Shown piece by piece: positions 14,727-22,896 of a stretch of 36,969 nt of DNA. This DNA is from Flavobacterium sp. UGB4466 (GTDB lineage: Bacteria > Bacteroidota > Bacteroidia > Flavobacteriales > Flavobacteriaceae). The stretch covers positions 1 through 36,969 of the forward strand of contig NZ_CAGKLC010000046.1 in assembly GCF_903469665.1 (NCBI RefSeq), read 5' to 3'. Position 1 is the first letter of the stretch; each line of letters opens with the position of its first letter. The notes under the pieces were generated by a model. It was not told where the DNA came from, did not search any database, and worked only from the letters and a program-made list of their open reading frames with translations. The position numbers and the translations under genes were made by a program.

Positions 14727-16427
14727 CTATCCTACCAATTCCACAAATTTAAACTCCCCCTCAACAGCGACTTTAGTCAAACCGTGTTTAGATAAGTTTT
14801 TCATGGATGCATCCCATTTTTTACCGCTTAAATTAGCAGTAATTTTTAGTTGCTGAAGATCCATTTTGTTTTCATTTCCTTTCAATAAATCAACGATAAA
14901 TTTCTCTTCGTCTGATAATTCGACAGTCTGTTTTTTCTCCGGGCGCATTTGCGGGAATAATAAAACTTCCTGAATTGATGCATTATTGGTTAAATACATA
15001 ATCAAACGATCCATTCCAATACCCATTCCTGATGTTGGAGGCATACCATATTCTAAAGCTCTTAAGAAATCCTCGTCGATGATACCGTTTGCTTCATCAT
15101 CACCTTTTGCAGCCAGACGCATTTGGTCTTCAAAACGCTCTCTTTGATCAATTGGGTCGTTTAATTCAGAATAAGCATTCGCAATTTCTTTACCACAAAC
15201 CATTAGTTCAAAACGTTCGGTTAAGTCTGGATTATCGCGGTGTTCTTTGCATAGCGGAGACATTTCTTTTGGGTAATCCGTAATGAAAGTAGGCTGAATG
15301 TAATTTCCTTCACATTTTGCACCAAAGATTTCATCGATTAGTTTTCCTTTCCCCATTGTTTTGTCAACTTCGATTCCCATTCCTTTTGCAGCTTCAAAAA
15401 GCTCTTCTTCTGTTTTTCCTGAGATGTCAAACCCGGTAAAATGTTTGATCGAATCCGTCATCGTAACACGGGCGTAAGGCGCTTTAAAGTTGATTTTATG
15501 CTCACCAAAAGTAACTTCGCTTGTTCCGTTTACGGCAATCGCACAATGTTCCAGCAGGCCTTCTGCAAATTCCATCATCCAGTTGTAGTCTTTGTAGGCT
15601 ACATATATTTCCATTGCAGTAAACTCAGGGTTATGTGTTCTGTCCATTCCTTCATTACGGAAGTTTCGGGAAAACTCATAAACACCTTCAAATCCACCAA
15701 CAATTAATCTTTTTAAATACAATTCGTTTGCAATACGCATGTAAAGTGGAATATCAAGCGAATTATGGTGCGTGATAAAAGGTCTTGCCGAAGCACCGCC
15801 GGGAATCGATTGTAAAACCGGTGTGTCAACCTCAAGATATCCGGCATCGTTAAAATAACCACGCATAGCGGTAAACAACTTGGTACGTTTGATAAACGTT
15901 TCTTTAACATGCTGATTCACCGTTAGATCTACATAACGCATTCTGTAACGCAATTCAGCATCATTAAAAGCATCGTGTACATTTCCGTCCTCATCAACTT
16001 TTGGTAAAGGCAACGGACGTAATGTTTTACTCAAAAAAGTAAACCCGCTCACACGAATACATTTCGCTCCAACCTGAGTCGTGAACAATTCTCCTTCGAT
16101 ACCAATAAAGTCTCCTAAATCGGTTAATTTTTTAAAAACCTGATTGTATAACGTTTTATCGTCACCTTCGCACAAAACATCGCGATTCACGTACAATTGA
16201 ATACGCCCTTCACTATCCTGCAATTCAGCAAAACAAGCTTTTCCCTGATCTCTCACACTCATCAAACGTCCCGCAACGATCACCTTCTTACCTTCCTCAA
16301 AAGATTCCTTTATCTGCTTTGAAGTATGATTTACAGGAAAAAGATTAGCCGGATAAGGATTGATTCCTAAGTTGCGTAAGTTTTGAAGTTTTTCTCTTCG
16401 GATGATTTCTTGTTCTGATAATGCCAT
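14727..16427 (-). CDS. lysS: Lysyl-tRNA synthetase, class II
   Basis: Charges tRNA-Lys with lysine in the cytoplasm. The 566-residue protein has the N-terminal OB-fold anticodon domain (about 50-150, KVIVAGRLMSVRDQGKACFA) and the class II core: motif 2 FSRNFRNEGMDRTHNPEFTA, the KEIANAYSELNDPIDQ segment, and motif 3 in SGMGIGMDRLIMYLTN. The core normally ends at FPQMRPEKK; here about 70 more residues follow (496-566, helix-turn-rich, ending FKFVELVG), a tail seen in many Bacteroidota enzymes and absent from E. coli LysS. Start is ATG 16427, with a TATCTTTG -7 box 23 nt upstream. It is followed by a strong hairpin at 14661-14625. Confidence 0.97.
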   Translation of the reverse strand: MALSEQEIIRREKLQNLRNLGINPYPANLFPVNHTSKQIKESFEEGKKVIVAGRLMSVRDQGKACFAELQDSEGRIQLYVNRDVLCEGDDKTLYNQVFKKLTDLGDFIGIEGELFTTQVGAKCIRVSGFTFLSKTLRPLPLPKVDEDGNVHDAFNDAELRYRMRYVDLTVNQHVKETFIKRTKLFTAMRGYFNDAGYLEVDTPVLQSIPGGASARPFITHHNSLDIPLYMRIANELYLKRLIVGGFEGVYEFSRNFRNEGMDRTHNPEFTAMEIYVAYKDYNWMMEFAEGLLEHCAIAVNGTSEVTFGEHKINFKAPYARVTMTDSIKHFTGFDISGKTEEELFEAAKGMGIEVDKTMGKGKLIDEIFGAKCEGNYIQPTFITDYPKEMSPLCKEHRDNPDLTERFELMVCGKEIANAYSELNDPIDQRERFEDQMRLAAKGDDEANGIIDEDFLRALEYGMPPTSGMGIGMDRLIMYLTNNASIQEVLLFPQMRPEKKQTVELSDEEKFIVDLLKGNENKMDLQQLKITANLSGKKWDASMKNLSKHGLTKVAVEGEFKFVELVG

Positions 16428-16449
16428 TTTGTGCTCTTTTTTAAGTGTG

Positions 16450-16457
16450 CAAAGATA
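16450..16457 (-). promoter_or_regulatory. -7 box of lysS
   Basis: On the minus strand 16457-16450 reads TATCTTTG, a perfect TAnnTTTG match 22 nt before the ATG at 16427. No clear TTG is at -33; that region is occupied by a heptamer array. Confidence 0.5.
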
Positions 16458-16469
16458 AAGAAAAGAATG

Positions 16470-16497
16470 TAGATTTCAGAATGCTGATTTTAGATTT
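16470..16497. repeat. Four heptamers upstream of lysS
   Basis: TAGAT, CAGAA, CTGAT and TAGAT start at 16470, 16477, 16484 and 16491, exactly 7 bp apart. In the lysS sense direction the core reads ATCTA. Confidence 0.6.
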
Positions 16498-16559
16498 TTT
16501 GAAGCAGTAATTTTCAGGTTTTCAAGGTAGTTTTGTCCCGCTATCCACTTGTATCTTTT

Positions 16560-16647
16560 CTAAGATTCTAAGATTATGAGGTTCTGAGAATCTAAGAATC
16601 CAACAAAACGATTAAACGATTAAACAAATCACCAATTAAACAATTAA
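16560..16647. repeat. Eleven in-phase octamers between lysS and the next operon
   Basis: The units from 16560, all 8 bp, are CTAAGATT, CTAAGATT, ATGAGGTT, CTGAGAAT, CTAAGAAT, CCAACAAA, ACGATTAA, ACGATTAA, ACAAATCA, CCAATTAA and ACAATTAA. The sequence drifts from a CTAAGATT type to an ACGATTAA type without losing phase. It ends 10 bp before the -7 box of the rightward operon. Confidence 0.7.
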
Positions 16648-16657
16648 CGAAACTTCG

Positions 16658-16665
16658 TATCTTTG
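16658..16665 (+). promoter_or_regulatory. -7 box of the lipoprotein-lipB operon
   Basis: TATCTTTG fits TAnnTTTG and lies 17 nt before the ATG at 16683, giving a very short leader. No TTG is at -33. Confidence 0.45.
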
Positions 16666-16682
16666 AGAAAAAATTAACCACA

Positions 16683-17438
16683 ATGAAATTATATAAGTTA
16701 CTCAGTTTTTCTTTTTTATTTGCCACTCTGGCAAGCTGTACTTTTACCGAAAATATTTATGTAAGTGATAACGGAACCGGAAAATTTTCTTTAGATATGG
16801 ACGGTTCTTCTTTAATGGCGATGGCAGGAGATCAGATTGGTAATCAATTGGGAGCGAATAACAAAAAAAATATGGATTCTACTTTTACCTTCAAACAGCT
16901 ATTGGCGGATAAAGAGGAAAGCATTTCAAAATTATCTCCGGAAGTTCAGAGTGAAATAAAAAAATTGGAAGATCTTGTGGTGAATATCAAAGTGAATGAG
17001 GAGAAAAAAGAATTTCTGATGACATTTTCGGAAGACTTTAAAAAAGTAAATGACTTACATGATATATTACAATCGGTGAATACACTTCAAAAGCTGGTTG
17101 GCGGAGCAGATGCTTCAACACCCTTTGTAGGAGGTTTGGGAGACAACAACAGTAAAGTAAGTTTTAATTACGACGGAAAGAAATTTACCCGTAAAGCGAC
17201 AGTCGACAAACAAAAACAAGCAGAGAAAGTGAAAGATACGACAGCCGAAATGTCAAAAATGGTTTTTGCATCTTCTACTTATGTTTTAAAATACCATTTC
17301 CCAAAACGCATTAAAAAAGTATCAAATCCGACCGCTTTGTTTAGTGAAGACCGAAAAACAGTTACAATTCAATACCCTTTCACGGATTATATGGAGAATC
17401 CTGACAAACTTAACTTTGATGTTGAGTTTGAAAAATAA
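16683..17438 (+). CDS. Lipoprotein of unknown function, operon partner of lipB
   Basis: A 251-residue predicted lipoprotein: MKLYKLLSFSFLFATLASC with Cys19 in the lipobox. FTENIYVSDNGTGKFSLDMD opens a strand-rich mature domain; the middle is helical and charged (EESISKLSPEVQSEIKKLED), and the last third returns to strands with TVTIQYPFTDYMENPDKLNF. No enzyme motif is visible. Family members are seen in Flavobacteriia beside lipB, which follows here after only 5 nt, so the two genes share a transcript. What links an envelope lipoprotein to lipoate synthesis is not evident. A -7 box lies immediately upstream. Confidence 0.75.
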   Translation: MKLYKLLSFSFLFATLASCTFTENIYVSDNGTGKFSLDMDGSSLMAMAGDQIGNQLGANNKKNMDSTFTFKQLLADKEESISKLSPEVQSEIKKLEDLVVNIKVNEEKKEFLMTFSEDFKKVNDLHDILQSVNTLQKLVGGADASTPFVGGLGDNNSKVSFNYDGKKFTRKATVDKQKQAEKVKDTTAEMSKMVFASSTYVLKYHFPKRIKKVSNPTALFSEDRKTVTIQYPFTDYMENPDKLNFDVEFEK

Positions 17439-17443
17439 TTAAG

Positions 17444-18142
17444 ATGAATAAAAAAATCCAACTTCAGGATTTAGGAAGCAGAGACTATAAATCGACCTGG
17501 GAATATCAGGAAGAATTGTTCAAAGATATAGTCGACCTAAAAATCAGAAACAGAAGAGAAGAGCTTGATTTAGAAACACCCAACTACTTGTTGTTTGTAG
17601 AGCATCCACACGTGTACACATTAGGAAAAAGCGGTGATTTCGAGAACTTACTCTTGAACGAAAAACAATTGGAGGCCAAAGGAGCTACCTTCTATAAAAT
17701 CAATCGTGGTGGTGATATCACCTATCATGGGCCGGGACAGATTGTGGGCTACCCCATTTTAGATCTGGAGAATTTCTTTACCGATATTCATAAGTATTTA
17801 CGTTTTCTCGAAGAATCGATTATCCTCACTTTAGAAGAATACGGTTTAAAGTCCGGACGAAGTGACGGTGAAACAGGAGTCTGGCTGGACGTTGGAACTC
17901 CGTTTGCCAGAAAAATTTGTGCGCTTGGTGTTCGTGCGTCACGCTGGGTAACCATGCATGGATTTGCTTTAAATGTAAATGTCGATTTGGGTTACTTTGA
18001 TAACATTATCCCATGCGGAATCCGTGGTAAAGGAGTTACTTCCTTACAGGTAGAACTGGGTGTAGAAAAAGTTGATGAAGCAGAAGTAAAAGCGAAAATC
18101 ATCAAACATTTAACCCATTTGTTTGAAGCGGACTTTGTTTAA
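17444..18142 (+). CDS. lipB: Octanoyl-[acyl carrier protein]:protein N-octanoyltransferase
   Basis: Transfers octanoate from acyl carrier protein to lipoyl domains of 2-oxoacid dehydrogenases and the glycine cleavage H protein, the first step of lipoate synthesis. The 232-residue protein shows the family signatures HPHVYTLGKSGD, INRGGDITYHGPGQIVGYPI and KICALGVRASRWVTMHGFAL, whose lysine is catalytic, and IIPCGIRGKGVTSLQ with acyl-accepting Cys191. Length and order are normal. It lies 5 nt behind the lipoprotein gene. The lipA partner is not in this window. Confidence 0.96.
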   Translation: MNKKIQLQDLGSRDYKSTWEYQEELFKDIVDLKIRNRREELDLETPNYLLFVEHPHVYTLGKSGDFENLLLNEKQLEAKGATFYKINRGGDITYHGPGQIVGYPILDLENFFTDIHKYLRFLEESIILTLEEYGLKSGRSDGETGVWLDVGTPFARKICALGVRASRWVTMHGFALNVNVDLGYFDNIIPCGIRGKGVTSLQVELGVEKVDEAEVKAKIIKHLTHLFEADFV

Positions 18143-18172
18143 AAAAAAAGAGCTTTTGAAATATAAAATAGT

Positions 18173-18994
18173 ATGATACATGCTGAAGAAAATAACAATT
18201 ATAGAATTGCGGTTCCTTCAGCATTTGATACTGTTTTTTCACATTTTTATTTTGCAGAGAATAAAGGCAATATTCCTGTAACGGAAACACTATTGCCTAC
18301 TTTTCAGACCATTCTAGTTTTTATTTTTGGAGAAGGTGTTTCTTTAAAATCACAACAAAATACAACTCTTGAAGCACAGAAATGTCTTGTTTTAGGACCA
18401 ATAAAACAAGCTTTTGAATACACTTTAAATCCTGATTCGGAGATTTTAGTTGCCAATTTTAAAGAAGATGCATTTTATAGATTTTTTGGACATGCGCTTC
18501 TTACTCATTCTTTACCTGTTGATCCTGATACTTTGATTGCCGAAAATTGTTTTGCCCTTTTATGGGAAGAACTTAAGGAACTCTCTAATCCAAACGAACG
18601 TGTTGATCATATTTTAGAATTTTGCAAACCTTATTTGCGGGAACAACATGTCATGACTTCTCTTTTAACCGATTTTAGAGAAAAAAACATAGATCCGATA
18701 AAAGCAGTCGCCTCTGAAACAAATCAGTCACAGCGAAATGTTCAGTTGAATCAAAAGAAGTTTTTTGGCTATACCATCAAAGAAATTAATCGGTACGAGC
18801 GTTTTTTAAAAGCAGTAGAGGTAATTCAAAAGGATATTTTAAAAAATGCAAAAACAGACTGGCTTGCTGTTGTAGAGCAATGCGGTTATTACGATCAGAG
18901 TCAGTTGATACATGATTTTAAATATTATATGAATATCTCGCCAACCAAATTTCTGAAATTTCAAAGCGATATCTGTAGCTCAAAGAAGATTTAG
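18173..18994 (+). CDS. AraC family transcriptional regulator
   Basis: A 273-residue regulator. The N-terminal 150 residues form a beta-rich sensor domain (PTFQTILVFIFGEGVSL, ALLTHSLPVD) like the DUF6597 type found in many Bacteroidota AraC proteins. The C-terminal part (about 175-267) holds two helix-turn-helix units: DPIKAVASETNQSQRNVQLN, with FFGYTIKEINRYERFLKA joining, and DWLAVVEQCGYYDQSQLIHD followed by the signature FKYYMNISPTKFLKF. The gene lies 30 nt behind lipB, so some read-through is possible. The next gene, an oxidoreductase with its own good promoter, is the likely target; this is inference from adjacency. Confidence 0.9.
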   Translation: MIHAEENNNYRIAVPSAFDTVFSHFYFAENKGNIPVTETLLPTFQTILVFIFGEGVSLKSQQNTTLEAQKCLVLGPIKQAFEYTLNPDSEILVANFKEDAFYRFFGHALLTHSLPVDPDTLIAENCFALLWEELKELSNPNERVDHILEFCKPYLREQHVMTSLLTDFREKNIDPIKAVASETNQSQRNVQLNQKKFFGYTIKEINRYERFLKAVEVIQKDILKNAKTDWLAVVEQCGYYDQSQLIHDFKYYMNISPTKFLKFQSDICSSKKI

Positions 18995-19019
18995 AAGTCT
19001 GCTTTTCGTTTTCTTACAA

Positions 19020-19048
19020 TTGTGATCAGATCCTCGGATTTACATTTG
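19020..19048 (+). promoter_or_regulatory. Promoter of the flavodoxin-fold oxidoreductase gene
   Basis: TTG (19020-19022), an 18-nt spacer and TACATTTG (19041-19048) form a full flavobacterial promoter. Start of transcription near 19054 gives a short leader to ATG 19077. The site lies between the AraC gene and its likely target. Confidence 0.65.
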
Positions 19049-19076
19049 TCATGTTCAATCTTAAAAAACAGAAAAC

Positions 19077-19667
19077 ATGAAAAATTTAATCGTTTACGCA
19101 CATCCAAACACAGGAAGTTTAAATCACTTTTTCAAACAAATTATTGCGGAAAGACTTGAGGAATCCGGGCAGGAATTTGTCGTGAGAGATTTAAACGCAA
19201 TCAATTTTAATCCGGTTTTATCTTTGGCGGATATGACTGGACAGAGAGTAGGGGAAATTGCCGGAGAGGTTAAAATCGAACAGGATTTTATCGCATGGGC
19301 TGACCGCATTGTTTTTATATACCCAATTTGGTGGACAGGAATGCCCGCGATTATGAAAGGTTATATTGACCGTGTTTTTAGTTATGGATTTGCTTATCGA
19401 TACGATCAGGGAATTCAGAAAGGTTTATTGACAGGGAAAAAGGCAATCATAATCAATTCGCACGGGAAATCAAATGCAGAATACGAATCAATAGGAATGG
19501 ATAAAGCTTTAGCACTAACGTCAGATATCGGAATTTTTAATTATTGCGGACTAGACGTTCAGAAGCATTTTTATTTTGATAAAGCAGACAGAGCTTCTGA
19601 CGAGAATGTTTCAGGATGGAGCAATCAGATTAAAGACGTGTTTCAGGAAAAGGTTTTGCAGGTATAA
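19077..19667 (+). CDS. NAD(P)H-dependent oxidoreductase, flavodoxin-like fold
   Basis: A cytoplasmic flavoprotein of 196 residues in the NQO1/KefF/MdaB-like family (Flavodoxin_2), which reduces quinones or related electrophiles with NAD(P)H and FMN or FAD. MKNLIVYAHPNTGSLNHFF is the flavin phosphate-binding opening. DRIVFIYPIWWTGMPAIMKG and YIDRVFSYGFAYRYDQG form the isoalloxazine-contact and dimer segment, and KAIIINSHGK the later strand. Length is normal. It has its own promoter just behind an AraC gene, which fits an inducible detoxification enzyme, though the inducer is unknown. A possible terminator lies after it. Confidence 0.92.
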   Translation: MKNLIVYAHPNTGSLNHFFKQIIAERLEESGQEFVVRDLNAINFNPVLSLADMTGQRVGEIAGEVKIEQDFIAWADRIVFIYPIWWTGMPAIMKGYIDRVFSYGFAYRYDQGIQKGLLTGKKAIIINSHGKSNAEYESIGMDKALALTSDIGIFNYCGLDVQKHFYFDKADRASDENVSGWSNQIKDVFQEKVLQV

Positions 19668-19688
19668 TTTGTTATATTTCTGTTTTAT

Positions 19689-19744
19689 AGTGGTTTAAGG
19701 CAATTTTTTGGAATTGTTGAAGTTATTTATAAAACCACTTTTTT
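19689..19744 (+). terminator. Possible branched terminator
   Basis: AGTGGTTT (19689-19696) can pair with AAACCACT (19732-19739), enclosing a smaller CAATT/AATTG stem, and is followed by five T. The long enclosed region makes this less certain. Confidence 0.4.
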
Positions 19745-19761
19745 CTAAAACTTAACCAATT

Positions 19762-20343
19762 ATGCAAAATGTAATAACAGACCTGTCGCGATTTATGCAA
19801 TTTAATGAAGCGGAAAGTATGGCCTTTAAAAACATACTAAGACTAAAGAAAATCAAAAAAAATGAGCATCTTTTAGTCGAAGGAGAGGTTTGTAATTTCG
19901 GAGTTTTTATTGCCGAAGGTTGTATTCGCTATTATTACTCGCTGGATGGAGTAGAATCTACCGGAAACTTCTTCTTTGAAAATGACTGGTATTCTGATTT
20001 TGAGAGTTTTCTTTACGGAAAACCTTCATTGCTCAATATAGAAGCTTTGGAAGATTGTGTGTTGTATCTGGCGTACAAACATGATTTTGAAAAACTGGTT
20101 GCTGAATATCCTGTATTCAATTCCTTTTTGCGAATTATGATGGAAAGAACCATAAAAGGTCTAACGGGTAGAAATATGGCAATGTCTTTATTGTCGCATG
20201 AAGAACGCTATTTACGTTTTTTAAAGTACTGTCCCAAAGTGGTGGAGAGGGTTTCGTTAAAATACATTGCCAGTTATCTGGGAATCCAACCTGAAAGTTT
20301 AAGCCGAATTAGAACCAGAATTACATTGAACAGTAAATCTTAA
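19762..20343 (+). CDS. Crp/Fnr family transcriptional regulator
   Basis: A 193-residue regulator with an N-terminal cyclic-nucleotide-binding-like beta-barrel (about 25-115; KKNEHLLVEGEVCNFGVFIA, EGCIRYYYSLDG) and a short C-terminal helix-turn-helix (about 150-193; RVSLKYIASYLGIQPESLSR). The barrel lacks a canonical cAMP-binding RxxxA cassette, as usual in this Bacteroidota subgroup, so the ligand is unknown. The DNA-binding part is compact and ends soon after the recognition helix (RIRTRITLNSKS). It precedes a TonB-dependent receptor gene by 67 nt in the same direction, a common pairing that suggests regulation of that receptor. Confidence 0.9.
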   Translation: MQNVITDLSRFMQFNEAESMAFKNILRLKKIKKNEHLLVEGEVCNFGVFIAEGCIRYYYSLDGVESTGNFFFENDWYSDFESFLYGKPSLLNIEALEDCVLYLAYKHDFEKLVAEYPVFNSFLRIMMERTIKGLTGRNMAMSLLSHEERYLRFLKYCPKVVERVSLKYIASYLGIQPESLSRIRTRITLNSKS

Positions 20344-20375
20344 CTCAAGTCAATTTTTAAGAAAATTCGGCTCTT

Positions 20376-20383
20376 TATTTTTG
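20376..20383 (+). promoter_or_regulatory. -7 box ahead of the TonB receptor gene
   Basis: TATTTTTG fits TAnnTTTG and lies 28 nt before the ATG at 20411. No TTG at -33 is visible, which would suit activator dependence. Confidence 0.4.
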
Positions 20384-20410
20384 CTTCTATAACTGTAAAG
20401 CAAAATAAAT

Positions 20411-22786
20411 ATGAAAAGAATATTCTTGATTATTATAAGCCTTTTTGGGTGGATCACCTATGCTCAGACGGGTACCGTAAAAGGAAAAATAATTGACAAA
20501 CAATCTGAAAAACCAATTATCGGAGTTGCTATAGTATTAATTGGCGATGAGAAAAAAAATGCCATTTCAGATGCTGAGGGTAATTTTAAATTAACCAATA
20601 TTCCGGTTGGCCGACAGAGTTTGAGTTTTAGTTTTGAGGGTTATGAAAATACTTCTGTTTCTGACCTGGATGTTACTACAGGAAAAGACAATCTGCTGAC
20701 GGTTTCGATGATGGAGAAGTTTAATACACTGGATGAAATTGTGGTGACTTCGGGTTTAAGTAAAGCCAAACCCATTAATAAAATGGCGTTGGTATCGACT
20801 AAACAATTTACGACAGAAGAGGTCAATCGATATGCCGGAGGAAGGAGCGACGTGGCACGTTTGGTTTCTAATTTTGCGGGAGTTTCTACCGGAGATGACA
20901 GCCGAAACGATATTGTGGTACGTGGAAATTCACCATCGGGAATGTTGTGGAGAATAGAAGGAATGCCGGTTCCGAGTCCCAATCATTTTTCGACACTGGG
21001 AACGACAGGAGGCCCAATTTCAGCTCTGAATCCAAATCTTTTAGCTAATTCTGACTTTTTAACCTCTGCTTTTCCAGCGGAATACGGAAATGCAATTGGA
21101 GGTGTTTTTGATCTGAGTTTCCGAAAAGGAAATCCCGATGATTATGAGTATATGATTAGTGCCGGAGCTTATCCGGGTGTCGAATTTATGGCCGAAGGTC
21201 CGCTTGGTAAAAAAGGAGGTTCCTTTGTAGCGTCAGCCAGATATGGGTTTGTCGGGGTTTTAGGTTTAGCGGGCACAGATGCACAGCCTAATTACAGAGA
21301 CATTAGTTTTAATGTAGATTTAGGAAAAAGTAAAATGGGTAATTTCTCGCTTTTTGGAATCTACGGAACATCGGATATTGATTTTTTAGGAGATAAAATA
21401 GATAAGGAAGATCCTTTTGCTGCGCAGGATGAGGATGCCTATGTTAAATCGGGGTTTGCTTCTTTTGGATTAAAACACAATTTAGAGATTGGAACAAAAT
21501 CATATTTGAAAACAATTGTCGGTTTTTCAAATTCGAGCAACTCTTATGAGAATTTCCGCTATTATAATTTCAATACGCCCGCAGTAAATCGTTTGCCTTT
21601 TACGGATATTAGTAACAATGAAAATAGAGTTACTTTTTCGACTTTGTTCAATTCCAAAATTAATAAGAAGACCACTTTCAGAGCAGGTTTACTTTTTGAG
21701 AATTATACGCTCGATGCTAAAATGGCTACCCGTGACAGACAGCAGGACAATAACGGAGATAGTTATCCGGACTTTGTACAGCTCATAAACAATAACGGGA
21801 ATTATAATATTATTCAGCCTTTTGCTCAGGGACAATTTCGTTTGACCGAAAAACTAACCTTTAATGCGGGGATACACGGACAGTATTTTTCGATAAACAA
21901 AGAGTTTGCTTTCGAACCCAGAGCTGCTTTGGCTTATGCGGTAAATCAAAGGAATACCATTAGTTTTGGTTATGGATTGCATCATCAAAGTGTTGCGGCT
22001 CCAATATTATTTCTGAATGAATGGGTAAATGGAAATCAGATTCAGACTAACAAGAATCTCGATTTAGTTCAAAGTCAGCATTATGTTTTGGGTTATGATG
22101 TACGATTGGCCAGAAAGTGGAGAGGGAAAGTAGAAATTTACTATCAGGATATTAGTAAGGCAGGAGTTCAGTCCTTTCCAAGCAGTTATTCTACTTTAAC
22201 AGAAGGGGCTGATTTTGGTTATTCAATTGATAAAACGTCTTTAGTAAGTAAAGGAAGCGGATACAATCAGGGGATTGAATTTACAGTTGAAAAATTCTTT
22301 AGTGAAGGCTATTATGCTTTGTTTACTACTTCGCTTTTTGAAAGTAAGTACAAAGGAAGTGATGGTATAGAGCGGAATTCACCTTTTAATAATGGGTATG
22401 TTGTCAATCTGTTAGGAGGGAAAGAATTTAGAATAGGGAAGGCTAAGAAAAATGTTTTTTCGATTGATACTAAATTTACAACTGCGGGAGGACGTTATTA
22501 TACTCCGGTTGATTTGGCTGCTTCTAAGAATGCCGGTTATGAAATCAGAGACGATGCCAATGCATTCAGCAAACAGTATGATCCTTATTTAAGGTTGGAT
22601 GTGAAGTTTGGAATCAAATTTAACAGTAAAAGGAAAAAGAGGTTTCATCAGTTTTATATCGATTTTCAGAATGTAACCAACCATACCAATATCTTTACCA
22701 AGGAATATAATCGTTTAACGAATAGTGTTAATCAGAAAGATCAGATTGGTTTTTCTCCCGATTTTGGATATAAATTTCAGTTTTAA
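20411..22786 (+). CDS. TonB-dependent receptor with carboxypeptidase-like N-terminal domain
   Basis: A 791-residue outer-membrane transporter. Order: signal peptide (1-18, ending WITYAQ), a carboxypeptidase regulatory-like beta-sandwich (about 21-105; GTVKGKIIDKQSEKPIIGVA), a plug (about 110-235; LDEIVVTSGLSKAKPIN, VRGNSPSGMLWRIEGMPVPS), and a 22-strand barrel to the end. The last residues, GFSPDFGYKFQF, end in Phe as expected for BAM-dependent assembly. SusC features are absent and no SusD gene follows, so it probably takes up a small ligand such as a metal chelate or peptide; the substrate cannot be read. It follows a Crp/Fnr gene and ends in a terminator. Confidence 0.93.
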   Translation: MKRIFLIIISLFGWITYAQTGTVKGKIIDKQSEKPIIGVAIVLIGDEKKNAISDAEGNFKLTNIPVGRQSLSFSFEGYENTSVSDLDVTTGKDNLLTVSMMEKFNTLDEIVVTSGLSKAKPINKMALVSTKQFTTEEVNRYAGGRSDVARLVSNFAGVSTGDDSRNDIVVRGNSPSGMLWRIEGMPVPSPNHFSTLGTTGGPISALNPNLLANSDFLTSAFPAEYGNAIGGVFDLSFRKGNPDDYEYMISAGAYPGVEFMAEGPLGKKGGSFVASARYGFVGVLGLAGTDAQPNYRDISFNVDLGKSKMGNFSLFGIYGTSDIDFLGDKIDKEDPFAAQDEDAYVKSGFASFGLKHNLEIGTKSYLKTIVGFSNSSNSYENFRYYNFNTPAVNRLPFTDISNNENRVTFSTLFNSKINKKTTFRAGLLFENYTLDAKMATRDRQQDNNGDSYPDFVQLINNNGNYNIIQPFAQGQFRLTEKLTFNAGIHGQYFSINKEFAFEPRAALAYAVNQRNTISFGYGLHHQSVAAPILFLNEWVNGNQIQTNKNLDLVQSQHYVLGYDVRLARKWRGKVEIYYQDISKAGVQSFPSSYSTLTEGADFGYSIDKTSLVSKGSGYNQGIEFTVEKFFSEGYYALFTTSLFESKYKGSDGIERNSPFNNGYVVNLLGGKEFRIGKAKKNVFSIDTKFTTAGGRYYTPVDLAASKNAGYEIRDDANAFSKQYDPYLRLDVKFGIKFNSKRKKRFHQFYIDFQNVTNHTNIFTKEYNRLTNSVNQKDQIGFSPDFGYKFQF

Positions 22787-22813
22787 AATCATTAAGAGTT
22801 TAGTGAACAGAAC

Positions 22814-22854
22814 AAATGCAGACAAAAGATACGTCTATTGTCTGCATTTTTTAT
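22814..22854. terminator. Terminator after the TonB receptor gene
   Basis: AAATGCAGACAA (22814-22825) pairs perfectly over 12 bp with TTGTCTGCATTT (22838-22849), followed by T residues. It may also act on the convergent OmpA-like gene. Confidence 0.85.
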
Positions 22855-22896
22855 ATTTAAGATTCATTTTGGATTTAAGCGGAAATCTGTCGGGGA

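Noticed and set aside
10107..16427. Defence island or mobile element around the toxin-antitoxin pair
   Set aside because: No integrase, transposase, restriction, helicase or tRNA attachment site is seen; neighbours are lysS and ordinary metabolic or lipoprotein genes.
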